Under the pieces are notes generated by a model. The model was not told the DNA's origin and made no database searches. It saw only the letters and a list, made by a program, of their open reading frames with translations. From Paracoccaceae bacterium (lineage in GTDB: Bacteria; Pseudomonadota; Alphaproteobacteria; Rhodobacterales; Rhodobacteraceae), in the NCBI GenBank assembly GCA_007131465.1, contig SLQN01000399.1, forward strand, positions 1 to 6,510: DNA of 6,510 nt. The letters run 5' to 3'. The position numbers and the translations under genes were made by a program. Shown here one piece after another: positions 6,276 to 6,510 of the stretch (positions are counted from its first letter, which is position 1; each line of letters opens with the position of its first letter).

Positions 6276-6350
6276 ATGAAACCCTCTGTATTCCTCTGGC
6301 ACTCCAAATGGACGAACGAACCTCATGAACCACTAAGGAGGTGCATGTAA
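6276..6350 (+). CDS. Possible small ORF, 24 residues, upstream of and divergent to phoR
   Basis: ATG 6276 to TAA 6350 encodes MKPSVFLWHSKWTNEPHEPL followed by four residues. GAGGAGG (6258-6264) ends 11 nt before the ATG, a workable though long spacing. The peptide has no recognised family and no membrane segment. Its last codons contain TAAGGAGGTG, a ten-base match to the 16S rRNA tail complement. The only reason to list it is this pair of ribosome-binding-like motifs; it may well be chance. Confidence 0.15.
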   Translation: MKPSVFLWHSKWTNEPHEPLRRCM

Positions 6351-6364
6351 CGCCCTTATGACAA
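6347..6364 (-). promoter_or_regulatory. Weak Pho-box-like element
   Basis: Read on the minus strand, TTGTCAT (6364-6358), AAGG, GCGTTAC (6353-6347) fits the two-half-site Pho box layout, with 6 of 7 matches to CTGTCAT in the first half but only 3 of 7 in the second. It lies about 300 bases before the phoR-like start, which is far for a direct promoter element. Confidence 0.15.
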
Positions 6365-6510
6365 TGCCCGAGAAACTGCCGCGATGCACCCCTGCGGGGC
6401 CGTACGCAATTTCCTGAAATCAGCCTCGCGCCGCGTTGAGCACGGCCATGGCACGCAGCGCAGCAGCGGGATGATCCTCGGGAAATGTCATGCAACAGCA
6501 TTTTTCGCCC

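Larger units (their letters stand above)
6049..6510. other. 460-base region upstream of phoR-like gene with no convincing gene
   Basis: Base composition is visibly less GC-rich than the flanking genes up to about 6350, and none of the frames crossing it shows a recognisable domain. It must contain the promoter and leader of the phoR-like gene. The overlapping open frames on both strands (for example 6042-6350 plus, 5961-6326 minus) contradict one another and look like chance. Noted inside it: Shine-Dalgarno-like GAGGAGG (6258-6264) and TAAGGAGGTG (6334-6343) on the plus strand, CCCC-TGC-GGGG (6389-6399), ATTTC-CT-GAAAT (6409-6420), and a minus-strand frame open from the right edge to TGA at 6420 (MTFPEDHPAAALRAMAVLN in part) that may be the end of a gene beyond the window. 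Confidence 0.5.

Noticed and set aside
5961..6326. Minus-strand 121-codon frame overlapping the start of the phoR-like gene
   Set aside because: A stretch near MAQVAQLPDETG reads like protein, but the frame runs on into the phoR-like gene in a different frame, has no ribosome binding site and no family.
6042..6350. Plus-strand 102-codon frame divergent from the phoR-like gene, considered as a transposase remnant
   Set aside because: No transposase motif, terminal inverted repeat or target duplication could be identified, its GTG start lacks a ribosome binding site, and it begins inside the phoR-like coding sequence.
6358..6417. 19-codon frame MTMPEKLPRCTPAGPYAIS after the TAAGGAGGTG motif
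   Set aside because: The distance from the ribosome-binding-like core to its ATG is about 16 nt, too long for normal initiation, and nothing else supports it.

Overview
The window looks like chromosomal DNA of an alphaproteobacterium, most likely of the Rhodobacter/Roseobacter group (Rhodobacteraceae). The basis is high GC with strong GC bias at third codon positions, the protein family types, and tightly overlapping ATGA gene junctions. No database search was possible, so the taxon is an inference. Five complete protein genes and one gene cut by the left edge are well supported. No tRNA, rRNA, CRISPR or insertion sequence was recognised.

Left block (1-2260, minus strand): a three-gene operon read right to left. 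The order is a membrane histidine-box (fatty-acid-desaturase-fold) enzyme, a PhnD-like substrate-binding-fold protein without a visible signal peptide, and the N-terminal 199 residues of a dimethylglycine/sarcosine dehydrogenase-like FAD enzyme. Both junctions are 4-base ATGA overlaps, so the three proteins are probably translated together.

Middle block (2261-4961): a 145-base divergent intergenic region, then on the plus strand an XRE-type helix-turn-helix regulator with a large unrecognised C-terminal domain. A candidate terminator and promoter follow, then a non-pyrrolysine member of the MttB (trimethylamine methyltransferase) superfamily. The two blocks together suggest a regulated locus for demethylating an N-methylated (quaternary or tertiary amine) compound: MttB-like methyl removal, FAD-dependent oxidation of a methylamine intermediate, a membrane oxygenase and a binding protein. 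The substrate is unknown, and no corrinoid protein is present in the window.

Right block (4962-6510): only 25 bases after the MttB-like gene, and converging on it, ends a PhoR-type sensor histidine kinase (4987-6048, minus) with PAS-like, HisKA and HATPase parts and no membrane segment. No pst, phoU or phoB gene accompanies it here. The last 460 bases (6049-6510) hold no convincing gene. They contain two strong plus-strand ribosome-binding-like motifs, a possible 24-residue ORF, a weak Pho-box-like element, and a short minus-strand reading frame open at the edge that could be the tail of a neighbouring gene.
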